Shown here one piece after another: positions 8,403-16,573 of a DNA stretch of 64,000 bases. A model generated the notes under the pieces. The model had not been told where the DNA came from. It saw only the letters and a list, made by a program, of their open reading frames with translations, and searched no databases. Every line of letters starts with the position of its first letter. Positions within the stretch are counted from its first letter, which is position 1. Source of the stretch: Actinotalea soli. Its GTDB lineage: Bacteria > Actinomycetota > Actinomycetes > Actinomycetales > Cellulomonadaceae. The translations under genes and the position numbers were made by a program. Location: contig NZ_JAGEMK010000002.1 in assembly GCF_017565425.1 (NCBI RefSeq), positions 310,001 to 374,000 of the forward strand, read 5' to 3'.

Positions 8403-9364
8403 CAGGCGTCCCTCCTCATGTTGACGAGGAACTGGACGACCGTGATCGAGATGCACAGGAGGAACAGCGCGACCGAGATGGTCGAGGCGTAGCCGAACTG
8501 GTTCTCGACGAAGCCCTTCTGGAAGATGTACTGGCTCAGGACGAGGGTCGACTGACCGGGCCCGCCGTTGGTCATCACGAGGATCAGGTCGAAGACCTTG
8601 AAGCTCTGGATCGTGAGCATCACGGTGACGAAGAACATCGTCGGGCGCAGCCCCGGCAGGGTGACGTTGAGGAACCGCTGCCACGCGTTGGCGCCGTCCA
8701 TCCGCGCCGCCTCGTAGAGCTGGGCCGGGACGGTCTGCAGGCCCGCGAGGAGCAGCAGCATGTAGTAGCCCATCTCGCGCCAGACGCTCACGAGGATGAT
8801 CGCCGGCATCGCCCACGTCGAGCTCGTCGTCCACCCCGGCGGGTCGGCCAGGCCGATCGCCCGCAGCAGCTGGTTGATCGGACCGAACTCCGGGCTGAAG
8901 AGCATGTTCCACACCACGGCGATCGCCACGACCGAGGTGATGTAGGGGAAGAACGCCACCGTGCGGAAGAAGGCCACCCCGCGCATCTTGCGGTTGAGCA
9001 GCAGGGCCAGCCCGAGGGAGGCCGCCAGGGTCAGCGGGATGTGCACCCCCGCGTAGTAGAGGGTGTTGAGCAGGGCGCGGTGGAAGCTCGCGTCCCCGAC
9101 GAGCCGCGTGACGTTGTCCAGGCCTACCCAGGTCGCGACCCCGAAGACGTTCCAGTCGGTGAAGGAGACGTAGAAGAGCGTCACGACCGGGACGAGGGTG
9201 AGCACGGCGAAGCCGAGGAAGTTCGGCAGGATGAAGCTCCAGCCGATCAGGGTGTTGCGCAGCGCGAGCCTGCTCCCGGGCCGACGGCGGGCCGGGGGAC
9301 GCTCGGGCGCTGCCGGAGCGGGCGCGGTGGGCCGCGGCCTCTCGTCGGCGGCGAGGGTCGACAT
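8402..9364 (-). CDS. CUT1 ABC sugar transporter permease (MalF-like)
   Basis: 320 aa with an N-terminal Pro/Arg-rich cytoplasmic extension of about 45 residues, then six membrane helices beginning IGWSFILPNFLGF. The EAA loop reads YEAARMDGANAWQRFLNVTLPGL. The ATG follows AAGGAGCCCCACG; an open frame continues upstream but is compositionally low-complexity and lacks a ribosome binding site. The stop overlaps the second permease start. Together they form the transmembrane heterodimer for oligosaccharide import. Confidence 0.92.
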   Translation of the reverse strand: MSTLAADERPRPTAPAPAAPERPPARRRPGSRLALRNTLIGWSFILPNFLGFAVLTLVPVVTLFYVSFTDWNVFGVATWVGLDNVTRLVGDASFHRALLNTLYYAGVHIPLTLAASLGLALLLNRKMRGVAFFRTVAFFPYITSVVAIAVVWNMLFSPEFGPINQLLRAIGLADPPGWTTSSTWAMPAIILVSVWREMGYYMLLLLAGLQTVPAQLYEAARMDGANAWQRFLNVTLPGLRPTMFFVTVMLTIQSFKVFDLILVMTNGGPGQSTLVLSQYIFQKGFVENQFGYASTISVALFLLCISITVVQFLVNMRRDA

Positions 9365-9505
9365 CGTGGGGCTCCTTGGTCGGGGGACCGGGTGGCTGGG
9401 TCGGAGGACCGGGCGTGGTGGTCGCAGGACGGGCGGGTCCCGGGGTGCCCGCGTGGCGGGCACCCCGGGAGGAGGGGCCGGGTGCACACCCCGGCCCGTG
9501 GTGGG

Positions 9506-10831
9506 TCAGCCGAGACCGGCCTCCGAGGCGGCGCGGTTCTCGGCCTCCTCGATCGCGGCGGCGATCCCTGCCGAGTCCGACATCACGGCCGAGTGCATGT
9601 CGTTGAGGATGTTCTGCACCGTGGCCGTGCTCTCCGCGACCGGGTTCTCCGGGCGGGTGTCATGGGTGGAGTAGGCGAACCGGGAGAGGTCGTCGCCGGG
9701 CACCCCCTCGAGGGCGAAGTAGGTCTCCACGACCGTGTCGCTGAGCAGGGCCGGGGTGATGCCGATCTCGGCGAGGGCCGTCGCGCCGCCCTCTCCGGCG
9801 GCGAAGGCGAGGAACTCCTTGGCAGCGGCGGCCTTCTCCTCGTCGATGGCCGGGTTGATCCCCAGGCCGGTCGGGTCCCCGAAGGTGACCGGGGTGCTGC
9901 TGGTCCCGGTGGTCGAGCTGTCCGACTGCGGCGCGGGGGCCAGGCCCCAGGCGAACTCCTCGGCGTCGCCGGACTCCTGCTGGGCGATGAGGGTCGCGAC
10001 GTACCAGGTCCCCATCGGCATCATCGCGGCCTGCTGGGTGCCGAACTGCGCCTGGTAGGTGAGCGAGTTCGTCGTGATCGTGCCGTAGCCCACCTGCGCC
10101 CCGGCCTCCTGCAGGTCGAGCACCCGCTCGTAGTACGGCTCGTAGAACCCGTAGTCGGCGCTCGCCAGGTCCGCGCCCTCGGTCTGGGCGAGGGCGAAGC
10201 CCTGGAGGGTGGACTGCCAGTTGTGCTGGTAGGTGCCGAGGGCCTCGCTGCCGGCTGCCTCGAGGCCGTCGGTGAGCTCGGTCGCGGCCGTGGCGTAGTC
10301 GTCCCAGGTCCACGAGCCGTCGGGCTCGTCGACCCCGGCCTCCGCGAAGAGGTCCTTGTTGTAGTAGAGGACCCACGCGTCCTGGCGGTAGGGGACGGCG
10401 TAGCTCGCACCGTCGACCTCGTAGAACTCCGCCCCGCCGGTGCCCTCGTCGAGCTCGGCGACCACGTCGGAGACGTCGAGGAGCTGGTTCCCGGACTGGT
10501 ACGTGTAGAAGTTCCTGAGGTTCTTCTGCACGTACACGTCCGGGGCGGTGCCCGCGGCGAGGTCGGCGGTCATCTGGGTGTCGTAGTTGGTGGCGTCGTA
10601 CTCCTGGAGCTCGACGGTGATGTCCGGGTTCTCCTCGTGGAACGCATCGGCGAGGGTCTGGAACTCGGGGGTCGTGGACAGGCTCCAGCCCGCGAGGGTC
10701 AGGGTGACCGGGCCCTCGGCGGCCGCGCCGTCGGTGCCCGGGCTGTCGCCCTCGTCGGTGCCGCCGCATGCTGTCAGGGTCAGGGCGACGACGGCCGTGA
10801 GACCGATCGTGGCGGGGGTGATGCGCTTCAT
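9506..10831 (-). CDS. Extracellular sugar-binding lipoprotein of ABC transporter
   Basis: 441 aa. N-terminal signal peptide with lipobox LTAC, so the mature protein starts at about Cys22 and is anchored to the outer face of the membrane. The rest is a family 1 solute-binding protein: TLTLAGWS near the mature N-terminus, PDITVELQEYDATNYDTQM, and YAVPYRQDAWVLYYNKDLFAEAGV in the ligand cleft. It delivers unsaturated oligosaccharides to the two downstream permeases. The start has a clear GGAGAG ribosome binding site. A 141-bp gap follows before the first permease, often a place for differential mRNA processing. Confidence 0.92.
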   Translation of the reverse strand: MKRITPATIGLTAVVALTLTACGGTDEGDSPGTDGAAAEGPVTLTLAGWSLSTTPEFQTLADAFHEENPDITVELQEYDATNYDTQMTADLAAGTAPDVYVQKNLRNFYTYQSGNQLLDVSDVVAELDEGTGGAEFYEVDGASYAVPYRQDAWVLYYNKDLFAEAGVDEPDGSWTWDDYATAATELTDGLEAAGSEALGTYQHNWQSTLQGFALAQTEGADLASADYGFYEPYYERVLDLQEAGAQVGYGTITTNSLTYQAQFGTQQAAMMPMGTWYVATLIAQQESGDAEEFAWGLAPAPQSDSSTTGTSSTPVTFGDPTGLGINPAIDEEKAAAAKEFLAFAAGEGGATALAEIGITPALLSDTVVETYFALEGVPGDDLSRFAYSTHDTRPENPVAESTATVQNILNDMHSAVMSDSAGIAAAIEEAENRAASEAGLG

Positions 10832-10913
10832 TCCTTACTCTCCTTCGAGTTCGGCGGCCCGTCGTCGGGCCTGGTCCACGGCACGGGCCGGAGGGCGCGT
10901 GCAGGGTCGGGGG

Positions 10914-12884
10914 TCAGGGCAGGGCGGTGCGGGTCCGTTCGCCGTCCGGCCAGTGCACGGCAGCGGTGCGGTCTGCTGCCGTGAGCTCGAGGGTCGCGGT
11001 GGGCCGCGGGACCCGCGTCGGTCCCGGAGCGGGCCTCGGCCGTTCGAGGGTCACCAGGGCCGCGACCCAGGTGCCCGGACGGACCGCCGTCTCGACCCAG
11101 GGCACCTCCGCGGCGGGGCCGAGCATGCTCGCCTCGGCGCGATGGACGCTGCCTGCGCGGGCGGCGCCGAGCAGGGGCAGGACGGCGGAGTGCAGCCCGT
11201 CCCCGGGAACCGTCGGCCATCCGCTCAGGCGCAGGCGCAGCGCCTCGGGGTCCAGGCCTGCGGCGAGCTGGTCGACCCGGCACAGCCGCACCTCCCACGG
11301 CCCGCGGACCAGGGAGACGGTCGTGAGGGTGCCCGCCTCGGTGAAGGTGCCGTCGAGGCCCGAGCCGTGGTCCCGCGGCTCAGGGCCGGGGGCGAGCCAC
11401 CGGGCCTGGGCCGTCGAGGCTGCGACCCCGACCGGCACCTGCCCCTCTGTCGTGTCGATGCGGGCGCCCAGGGCCCGCCACCCCGCGCGGTGCGTGGCCC
11501 GCCCCGCGTGGTCGACCAGGACGGCGCCCTGGTCCGACGGCGAGGCCTTGCTCGCGGGGTCGGTGAGCGGGCTCGTCGCCGTCGAGTACCCGAGACGGGC
11601 GTACAGCGGGGCGTCGCCCACCACGTCGCCCTCCTGGGCGTGGTCGGTGCCGTGGTTGACCACGCGCACCACGCCGTCGGCCCGGGTGCCGCTGACGATC
11701 CAGCCCGGTGCGCGCACGGCCCGCAGCTGGTCCCCCCGCTCGACCGGCAAGGGCTCCTCGACGGCGGTCCACGCGGGGTGGTCGGCGGGCAGGGCCAGGC
11801 CGAGGAGGCCCTTGCTGGCCCAGTAGGGGGAGCCGGGGCCGGTGTAGGTCTGCGAGATCGCGGGCCACTCGTGGTGCCAGCCCTGGGTCAGCAGGCCACG
11901 GTGGTCGGGGGCTCCGTGCTCGACGAAGTGCGACAGCACCCCCGAGGCGGCGCGCCGCAGCTCCCCGAGGGAGGAGGAGGGCACCTGGGCCATCGCGCCG
12001 ACCCAGAACGGCGCCGCGGCGGCGAACCGGTAGGTCAGCGAACGGCCCTGCAGGAGCGGTGAGCCGTCAGCGCCGACCAGGGCGAGCGCGTCCCGCAGGT
12101 AGCGGTCCAGGAGCTGCACGTCGCGCTCGCGGCGCGGGGCCGCGAGGTCCTCGGCGCCACGCATCCGGGCCCACAGGGTCGGGTACAGGTGCAGGGCCCA
12201 CCCGGAGTAGTGGTCGAAGGACCGCTGGTCGCCGTCGGCCAGCCAACCGTCCTCGCGGACGAACCCGTCGTGGGTGGCGAGGTCCTCCTGCATCTCCGTC
12301 AGGGAGTGCGGTGCGCCCACCGAGCGCAGGAACGTCTGCACGACGAGCCGGAACCACACCCAGTTGATCCGCGGGTAGGTGTCGTCCCCGACCGCCACGG
12401 CGAGGTAGTCGACGAGCTGCTCCTGGACCAGCGGGGCCAGCCCGTCCCAGAGCCAGGGGCGGGTGAGGTCGAGCACCAGGGCCAGGGAGGCGGCCTCGAC
12501 CTTGGCCTGCGCGTGCTCGGAGAGGCGGGGCCACCGGCCGGGGGCGTGCGGGTCCGTCCCGGCCGCGAGGCCCTCGGCGTACCACTGGGCGTCGCCGCGC
12601 GGGTCTGCGCCGCGCTCGCCGGCCATCCGGAACCCCGCGAGCAGGAAGGTGCGGGCGAAGCCCTCGAGCCCGTCGACGTCGCGGCCGTACCCGCCGGCCG
12701 GTCCGGGCAGCTCGATGCGTGCGTGGTCGGGGGAGGCGTAGGGGCGCACCGCGGTGAGCAGGTCGTCCGCGAGGGAGGCCCAGCGGGTCCGGTCCCACCC
12801 GGTCAGCGGGCTGCTCGCCGACCGGGACGGCGTCGTGGACGCGGCCGGGAGCGAGGACGCTGACCCGATGCCCTCGACGCGCAT
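10914..12884 (-). CDS. DUF2264-type protein of the uronide locus
   Basis: 656 aa, no signal peptide. The N-terminal two thirds is rich in helices and aromatic residues with segments such as INWVWFRLVVQTFLR, DGWLADGDQRSFDHYSGWALH and GPGSPYWASKGLLGLALP, which are hallmarks of DUF2264 proteins; the C-terminal third is beta-rich. DUF2264 members have an alpha/alpha-toroid fold like polysaccharide lyases and GH88/105 enzymes, and are found in polysaccharide loci, so an enzyme acting on uronic oligosaccharides is likely; the reaction is not established. The ATG follows AGGAGCACC. First gene of the leftward operon, divergent from the lyase gene. Confidence 0.75.
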   Translation of the reverse strand: MRVEGIGSASSLPAASTTPSRSASSPLTGWDRTRWASLADDLLTAVRPYASPDHARIELPGPAGGYGRDVDGLEGFARTFLLAGFRMAGERGADPRGDAQWYAEGLAAGTDPHAPGRWPRLSEHAQAKVEAASLALVLDLTRPWLWDGLAPLVQEQLVDYLAVAVGDDTYPRINWVWFRLVVQTFLRSVGAPHSLTEMQEDLATHDGFVREDGWLADGDQRSFDHYSGWALHLYPTLWARMRGAEDLAAPRRERDVQLLDRYLRDALALVGADGSPLLQGRSLTYRFAAAAPFWVGAMAQVPSSSLGELRRAASGVLSHFVEHGAPDHRGLLTQGWHHEWPAISQTYTGPGSPYWASKGLLGLALPADHPAWTAVEEPLPVERGDQLRAVRAPGWIVSGTRADGVVRVVNHGTDHAQEGDVVGDAPLYARLGYSTATSPLTDPASKASPSDQGAVLVDHAGRATHRAGWRALGARIDTTEGQVPVGVAASTAQARWLAPGPEPRDHGSGLDGTFTEAGTLTTVSLVRGPWEVRLCRVDQLAAGLDPEALRLRLSGWPTVPGDGLHSAVLPLLGAARAGSVHRAEASMLGPAAEVPWVETAVRPGTWVAALVTLERPRPAPGPTRVPRPTATLELTAADRTAAVHWPDGERTRTALP

Positions 12885-12961
12885 GGTGCTCCTCCGCGAT
12901 CTGCCGGGGCGCCGTCTCCGTCGTCGGGAGCTCCCGGGTCGGGTGGCCATTCACCCGACCT

Positions 12962-13019
12962 GAGGGAGTCAAGCGCTCACAAACCCACACCGTCAAGCAG
13001 ATGTGCATTCTGTTATGAT
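12962..13019. promoter_or_regulatory. Divergent control region of the polysaccharide locus
   Basis: The 220 bp between the two divergent arms contain a pseudo-palindrome centred on AGCGCT (12972-12977; AGTCAAGCGCTCACA), of the sort bound by LacI-type regulators, and TATGAT at 13014-13019, a near-consensus -10 for the rightward lyase gene. No good -35 is visible for it. The regulator encoded at 15069 is the natural candidate to bind here, though its HTH is DeoR-like. Confidence 0.4.
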
Positions 13020-13104
13020 CACTTCTGATCGTTTGTCCAAAGTTCTTGGCGCATGGCTCGGATGGATCGCCGTGCTCGACGAACCACCTTCTCGATGGAG
13101 AGAG

Positions 13105-15072
13105 ATGTCCGACGACGCGACGGGTCCGCTCGCCCGGGCCTTCGCGCGCCGGCTGGGGCTCGGAGGGCGACGAGGCCAGCAGAGCGCCGCGGAGGCGCTG
13201 GTAGACCTCCTGCTGCCGCCCGACGGCGCCCTGCCCGTCCCCCCGGCCACGACGCGGGCCGTGTGGGCGCTGGGGGCGGGCACCGCCGACCAGGCGACCC
13301 TCCGGGCAGGGCTGGCGAGGGCGCAGGGGGACCTCGCCGAGCCCTGGCTGACGCCGCGGGCCAGCACCGCGGCACGGGTGCACCGTGACGGGGACCGCGC
13401 CGAGCACGAGGCCCTGGTCCTCGACCGCCAGCACCGGCTCTCGCGCGCGACCCTCGCCGCGGCCACGACCCTCGAGGACCGATGGCTCGACGAGGTCGCC
13501 GACGGCGTGTGGCAGCTGTGCGAGCAGAGCTCGTGGTGCTGGCCCGCGCACGACGAGGCGGCCGCGCGCCGCGGGTGGGTGCTCCCCGCGACGGACCTGC
13601 CCGTGCTCGACCTGGGAGCCGGTGAGGTCGCCGGCCAGCTGGCCTGGATCGACCACCTGCTGGGCGGCGCCCTGGCCGAGCGCTACCCCGGCCTGCGCGA
13701 GCGCGTGCGGTCTGAGGTGCGCTCGCGGGTGCTCGACCCCTTCTGCGAGCGACGGGACTGGCACTGGATCGGCCTGGACGGGGACGTGCACAACTGGAAC
13801 CCCTGGATCCACGGCAACGTGCTCGTCGCGGCGCTGCGCCTCCTCGACGACCCGGCCGAGCGCGCCCTGCGGGCCGTCGTCGTCGGCCTCGTGATGGAGG
13901 GGCTGGACCGCTACGTCGCGGTGCTCCCCGAGGACGGGGCGATCGACGAGGGGTACGAGTACTGGTGGAACGGGGCGTGCCGCGCGGTCGAGGCCCTCGA
14001 CCTGCTCGCCCACTCCACCGGGGGAGCTCTCGACGCCCTGGCCCCCGAGGCCGCCGTCCCGAGCCTGCGGGCCACCCTGGCCTTCCCGCACCGCATGCAC
14101 CTGGGAGGCCCCTGGTACGTGAACCACGCCGACGGCCGCGCCCGCCCCCCGGCCGACCAGCCCTGGCACGCCCTGCACCAGGCCGCGCGGCGGGCGGGGC
14201 AGGGCGAGGCCGAGCAGCACGCGGCTGCCGCCCGGGTGCCGGGCACCCCGGTCGCCGAGGAGCGCGAAGGGCTCGGCCGGCTGCTGCGGGCCGTGACCGA
14301 CGAGGCCTGGTGCGCCGCCGGGCCCGCCGCCCCGCCCCTGCCGCGTGAGGTCTGGCTCGGCTCGACCCAGGTGCACCTCGCCCGCGAGCACGCCGGCAGC
14401 CCGCGCGGGCTCACGGTCGTGACCAAGGGCGGGCACAACGGCGAGCACCACAACCACAACGACGTCGGCTCGGTGGTCGTCGCCTCGGACGGCGTCCCCG
14501 TGCTCGTCGACGCCGGTCGCCCGACGTACACCGCCCAGACCTTCGGCCCCGACCGGTACGAGGCGTGGATGATGCAGAGCTCGTGGCACACGGTGCCCGA
14601 GGTCGCCGGGGTCGCGCAGGGGGTCGGGAGCCGGTACGCCGCACGCGAGGTCGTCGTCGACGGCCCGCAGGTCTCCCTCGACCTCGCTGCCGCCTACCCG
14701 GTCCCCGGTCTGCGGGCCTGGCACCGCGAGGTGCGCCTCGACCGGGACACGCCTGCGCCCCGCGTCGCGGTCCGGGACTCCTGGGACCTCGACCCGTCGG
14801 CAGGCCCCGGGACCTGCGTCCACCTCGTCCTCGCCGGCCAGGTGAAGCTCGCGCCCGACGGCGCCACGGTGCGGCCCCTCGACGATGCCACCCCCGTCCG
14901 GGTCACCTGGCCCGAGGGTGCGCGGGTCACGCTCGAGCACCGGACCCTCGAGGACCCGATGCTGACGAGCGTGTGGGGTGAGAGCCTCACCAGGGTGAGG
15001 ATCGACGCCGACGACCGCAGCGAGCTCACCGTCGAGATCACCCAGACCCCCGAGCGCGAGGAGCGCGCATGA
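13105..15072 (+). CDS. Heparinase II/III-type polysaccharide lyase
   Basis: 655 aa, cytoplasmic (no signal). An N-terminal alpha/alpha toroid (about residues 60-400; HNWNPWIHGN is conserved in this fold) is followed by the heparinase II/III C-terminal beta domain, whose signature is plain: HNHNDVGSVVVASDGVPVLVDAG. Such lyases cleave uronic-acid glycosidic bonds by beta-elimination, giving the unsaturated ends that GH88 removes. Substrate may be a glycosaminoglycan, alginate or related polymer; sequence does not decide. The ATG at 13105 follows GGAGAG; a longer in-frame start at 13003 would overlap the promoter. It overlaps the regulator gene by ATGA. Confidence 0.85.
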   Translation: MSDDATGPLARAFARRLGLGGRRGQQSAAEALVDLLLPPDGALPVPPATTRAVWALGAGTADQATLRAGLARAQGDLAEPWLTPRASTAARVHRDGDRAEHEALVLDRQHRLSRATLAAATTLEDRWLDEVADGVWQLCEQSSWCWPAHDEAAARRGWVLPATDLPVLDLGAGEVAGQLAWIDHLLGGALAERYPGLRERVRSEVRSRVLDPFCERRDWHWIGLDGDVHNWNPWIHGNVLVAALRLLDDPAERALRAVVVGLVMEGLDRYVAVLPEDGAIDEGYEYWWNGACRAVEALDLLAHSTGGALDALAPEAAVPSLRATLAFPHRMHLGGPWYVNHADGRARPPADQPWHALHQAARRAGQGEAEQHAAAARVPGTPVAEEREGLGRLLRAVTDEAWCAAGPAAPPLPREVWLGSTQVHLAREHAGSPRGLTVVTKGGHNGEHHNHNDVGSVVVASDGVPVLVDAGRPTYTAQTFGPDRYEAWMMQSSWHTVPEVAGVAQGVGSRYAAREVVVDGPQVSLDLAAAYPVPGLRAWHREVRLDRDTPAPRVAVRDSWDLDPSAGPGTCVHLVLAGQVKLAPDGATVRPLDDATPVRVTWPEGARVTLEHRTLEDPMLTSVWGESLTRVRIDADDRSELTVEITQTPEREERA

Positions 15073-16175
15073 GCGAGGACCTGACCGCGCGCGCGCCCCT
15101 CGCGGCCGAGCGGCGTGCGCACCTGCTCGCGGCCCTCGAGCGGGACGGCGCCCTGCGGGTGACCGAGCTGACCGAGAGCCTCGGGGTCACCGCGGTGACC
15201 ATCCGCCGGGACATCGCCCAGCTCGAGCGGCAGGGCCTGCTCACCCGGGTCCACGGCGGGGCCGTCGCCGCCGCGGGGGACGCGGCCGGGTCTGGCACCG
15301 AGCGGTCCGGGCCGACGGCCGCGATCGGCGTGCTCGTGCCCTCCCTCGACTACTACTGGCCCGGGGTGGTCCGGGGCATGGAGGCCGAGGCCCAGCAGCA
15401 CGGCATGCGGATCGTGCTGCGCGGCTCCTCCTACGAGGCCGCCGACGAGCGCCCGGCCCTCGCGCGCCTGGTGCAGACCGAGAACCTGCGCGGGCTCGTC
15501 CTGGCCCCCCGCACCGACGGACCGCACGCCCAGGACCTCGTCCAGTGGCTCAGCACCCTCGACGTCCCGCACGTCCTGGTCGAGCGGGAGGCCGCGCTCG
15601 CCCCCCACCGTGAGGCCCTCGAGTCGGTGGTCTCCGACCACGCCCTGGGTGCCCTCATGGCCGTGCACCACCTCGCCGACCTGGGCCACCGGCGGGTGGG
15701 CCTGGTGCTCTCGCGCCGGTCCCCGACCTCGCGGAAGATCGCCGCGGGGTGGCGGGCCGCGTGCAACGAGCTCGGCCTGGCCAGCGAGGAGCACTTCGAA
15801 CGGCTCGCCCCCGACCGCCACAAGCCGGCCTTCGGCAACGCGATCGCGGAGGTCCTCGAGACGGCCCTCGGCTCGGGCACCACGGCCCTGCTGGCCCACT
15901 CCGACCCCGAGGCGTCCGCGATCGTGCAGCTCGCCCAGGACCGTGGCCTGTCGGTCCCCGGGGACCTGTCGGTGGTCTCCTACGACGACGAGGTCGCGGG
16001 CCTGTTCACCCCCGCCCTCACCGCGGTGCGACCACCACGCGCCGCCGTCGGGCACGCCGCGGTGGACCTGCTCGCGAAGCGGATCGCCGACCCGGACCGC
16101 CCGGTGCACCGCATCGCGATCAGCCCGCAGCTGATGGTCCGCGAGTCGACCGGGCCGGTGAGCCCGCGGGGCTGA
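15069..16175 (+). CDS. DeoR-headed transcriptional regulator with LacI-type ligand domain
   Basis: 368 aa. Residues about 10-62 form a DeoR/GlpR-type winged HTH (RRAHLLAALERDGALRVTELTESLGVTAVTIRRDI, then LLTRVHGGAV). From about residue 80 the sequence switches to a periplasmic-binding-protein-like sensor as in LacI/GalR: IGVLVPSLDYYWPGVVRG, GHRRVGLVLSRR, LSVVSYDDE and VRPPRAAVG. DeoR proteins normally carry a sugar-phosphate isomerase-like sensor, so this is a domain swap that should bind an uncharged oligosaccharide or sugar. Overlap with the lyase gene implies control of the local locus. Confidence 0.88.
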   Translation: MSEDLTARAPLAAERRAHLLAALERDGALRVTELTESLGVTAVTIRRDIAQLERQGLLTRVHGGAVAAAGDAAGSGTERSGPTAAIGVLVPSLDYYWPGVVRGMEAEAQQHGMRIVLRGSSYEAADERPALARLVQTENLRGLVLAPRTDGPHAQDLVQWLSTLDVPHVLVEREAALAPHREALESVVSDHALGALMAVHHLADLGHRRVGLVLSRRSPTSRKIAAGWRAACNELGLASEEHFERLAPDRHKPAFGNAIAEVLETALGSGTTALLAHSDPEASAIVQLAQDRGLSVPGDLSVVSYDDEVAGLFTPALTAVRPPRAAVGHAAVDLLAKRIADPDRPVHRIAISPQLMVRESTGPVSPRG

Positions 16176-16212
16176 CCGACGCCGGCCGATGGGCTGAACG
16201 TCGTGGTCGATC

Positions 16213-16356
16213 GTGTGCCGTCCAAGCCTGAGTTCCTCGAGCCGCGGCGCGAACGACTCGGCTGCTGTGCGTGAGTGGGCCCGGGCGAACGGCTACAAGG
16301 TCACCGACCGTGGCTGCATCCCTAGCGAGGTCCGCACCGCCTACGACAACCGCTGA
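16213..16356 (+). pseudogene. lsr2: Lsr2 C-terminal DNA-binding domain remnant
   Basis: The open frame ends with SAAVREWARANGYKVTD then RGCIPSEVRTAYDNR and a stop, which is the C-terminal DNA-binding domain of Lsr2, the actinobacterial xenogeneic silencer. Full Lsr2 is about 110 aa; only about 40 aa remain here and the N-terminal oligomerisation domain is missing. The minor-groove-binding RGR loop reads RGC. A GTG at 16213 could in principle start a 47-aa protein, but no ribosome binding site is seen. It lies between the polysaccharide locus and the RHS island, as a scar of recombination at the island edge or as a DBD-only derivative. Confidence 0.75.
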
Positions 16357-16489
16357 CGTCCGAGGACGGCCCAGCCACGGAGCTCCCTTTCGCCAAATGT
16401 TTGTCATGACAGGGGTTGTGCCGGCACGGGCGGTGTGCTCGATACAGTCGCGCATTGGGCCGATTGGCTGATCATGGGTTCCGGGGGTG

Positions 16490-16517
16490 TTGTAGATCAC
16501 ACTGTGACTGTTAGTCA
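16490..16517 (+). promoter_or_regulatory. Candidate promoter of the RHS gene
   Basis: TTGTAG (16490-16495) and TAGTCA (16512-16517) with a 16-bp spacer, in an AT-richer stretch. A perfect palindrome TGTCATGACA lies at 16402-16411 and CACACTGTG lies inside the spacer. The 16357-16573 interval otherwise holds no gene. Confidence 0.35.
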
Positions 16518-16573
16518 TGGTGCTTGATCGGTCGCGCACTCCGTCGTGGTCGGCATTTCCTCGGGGGCTAGGG

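Noticed and set aside
12067-14940. 957-codon minus-strand open frame across the divergent promoter
   Set aside because: Antisense to the lyase and out of frame with the DUF2264 gene; GC-rich shadow.
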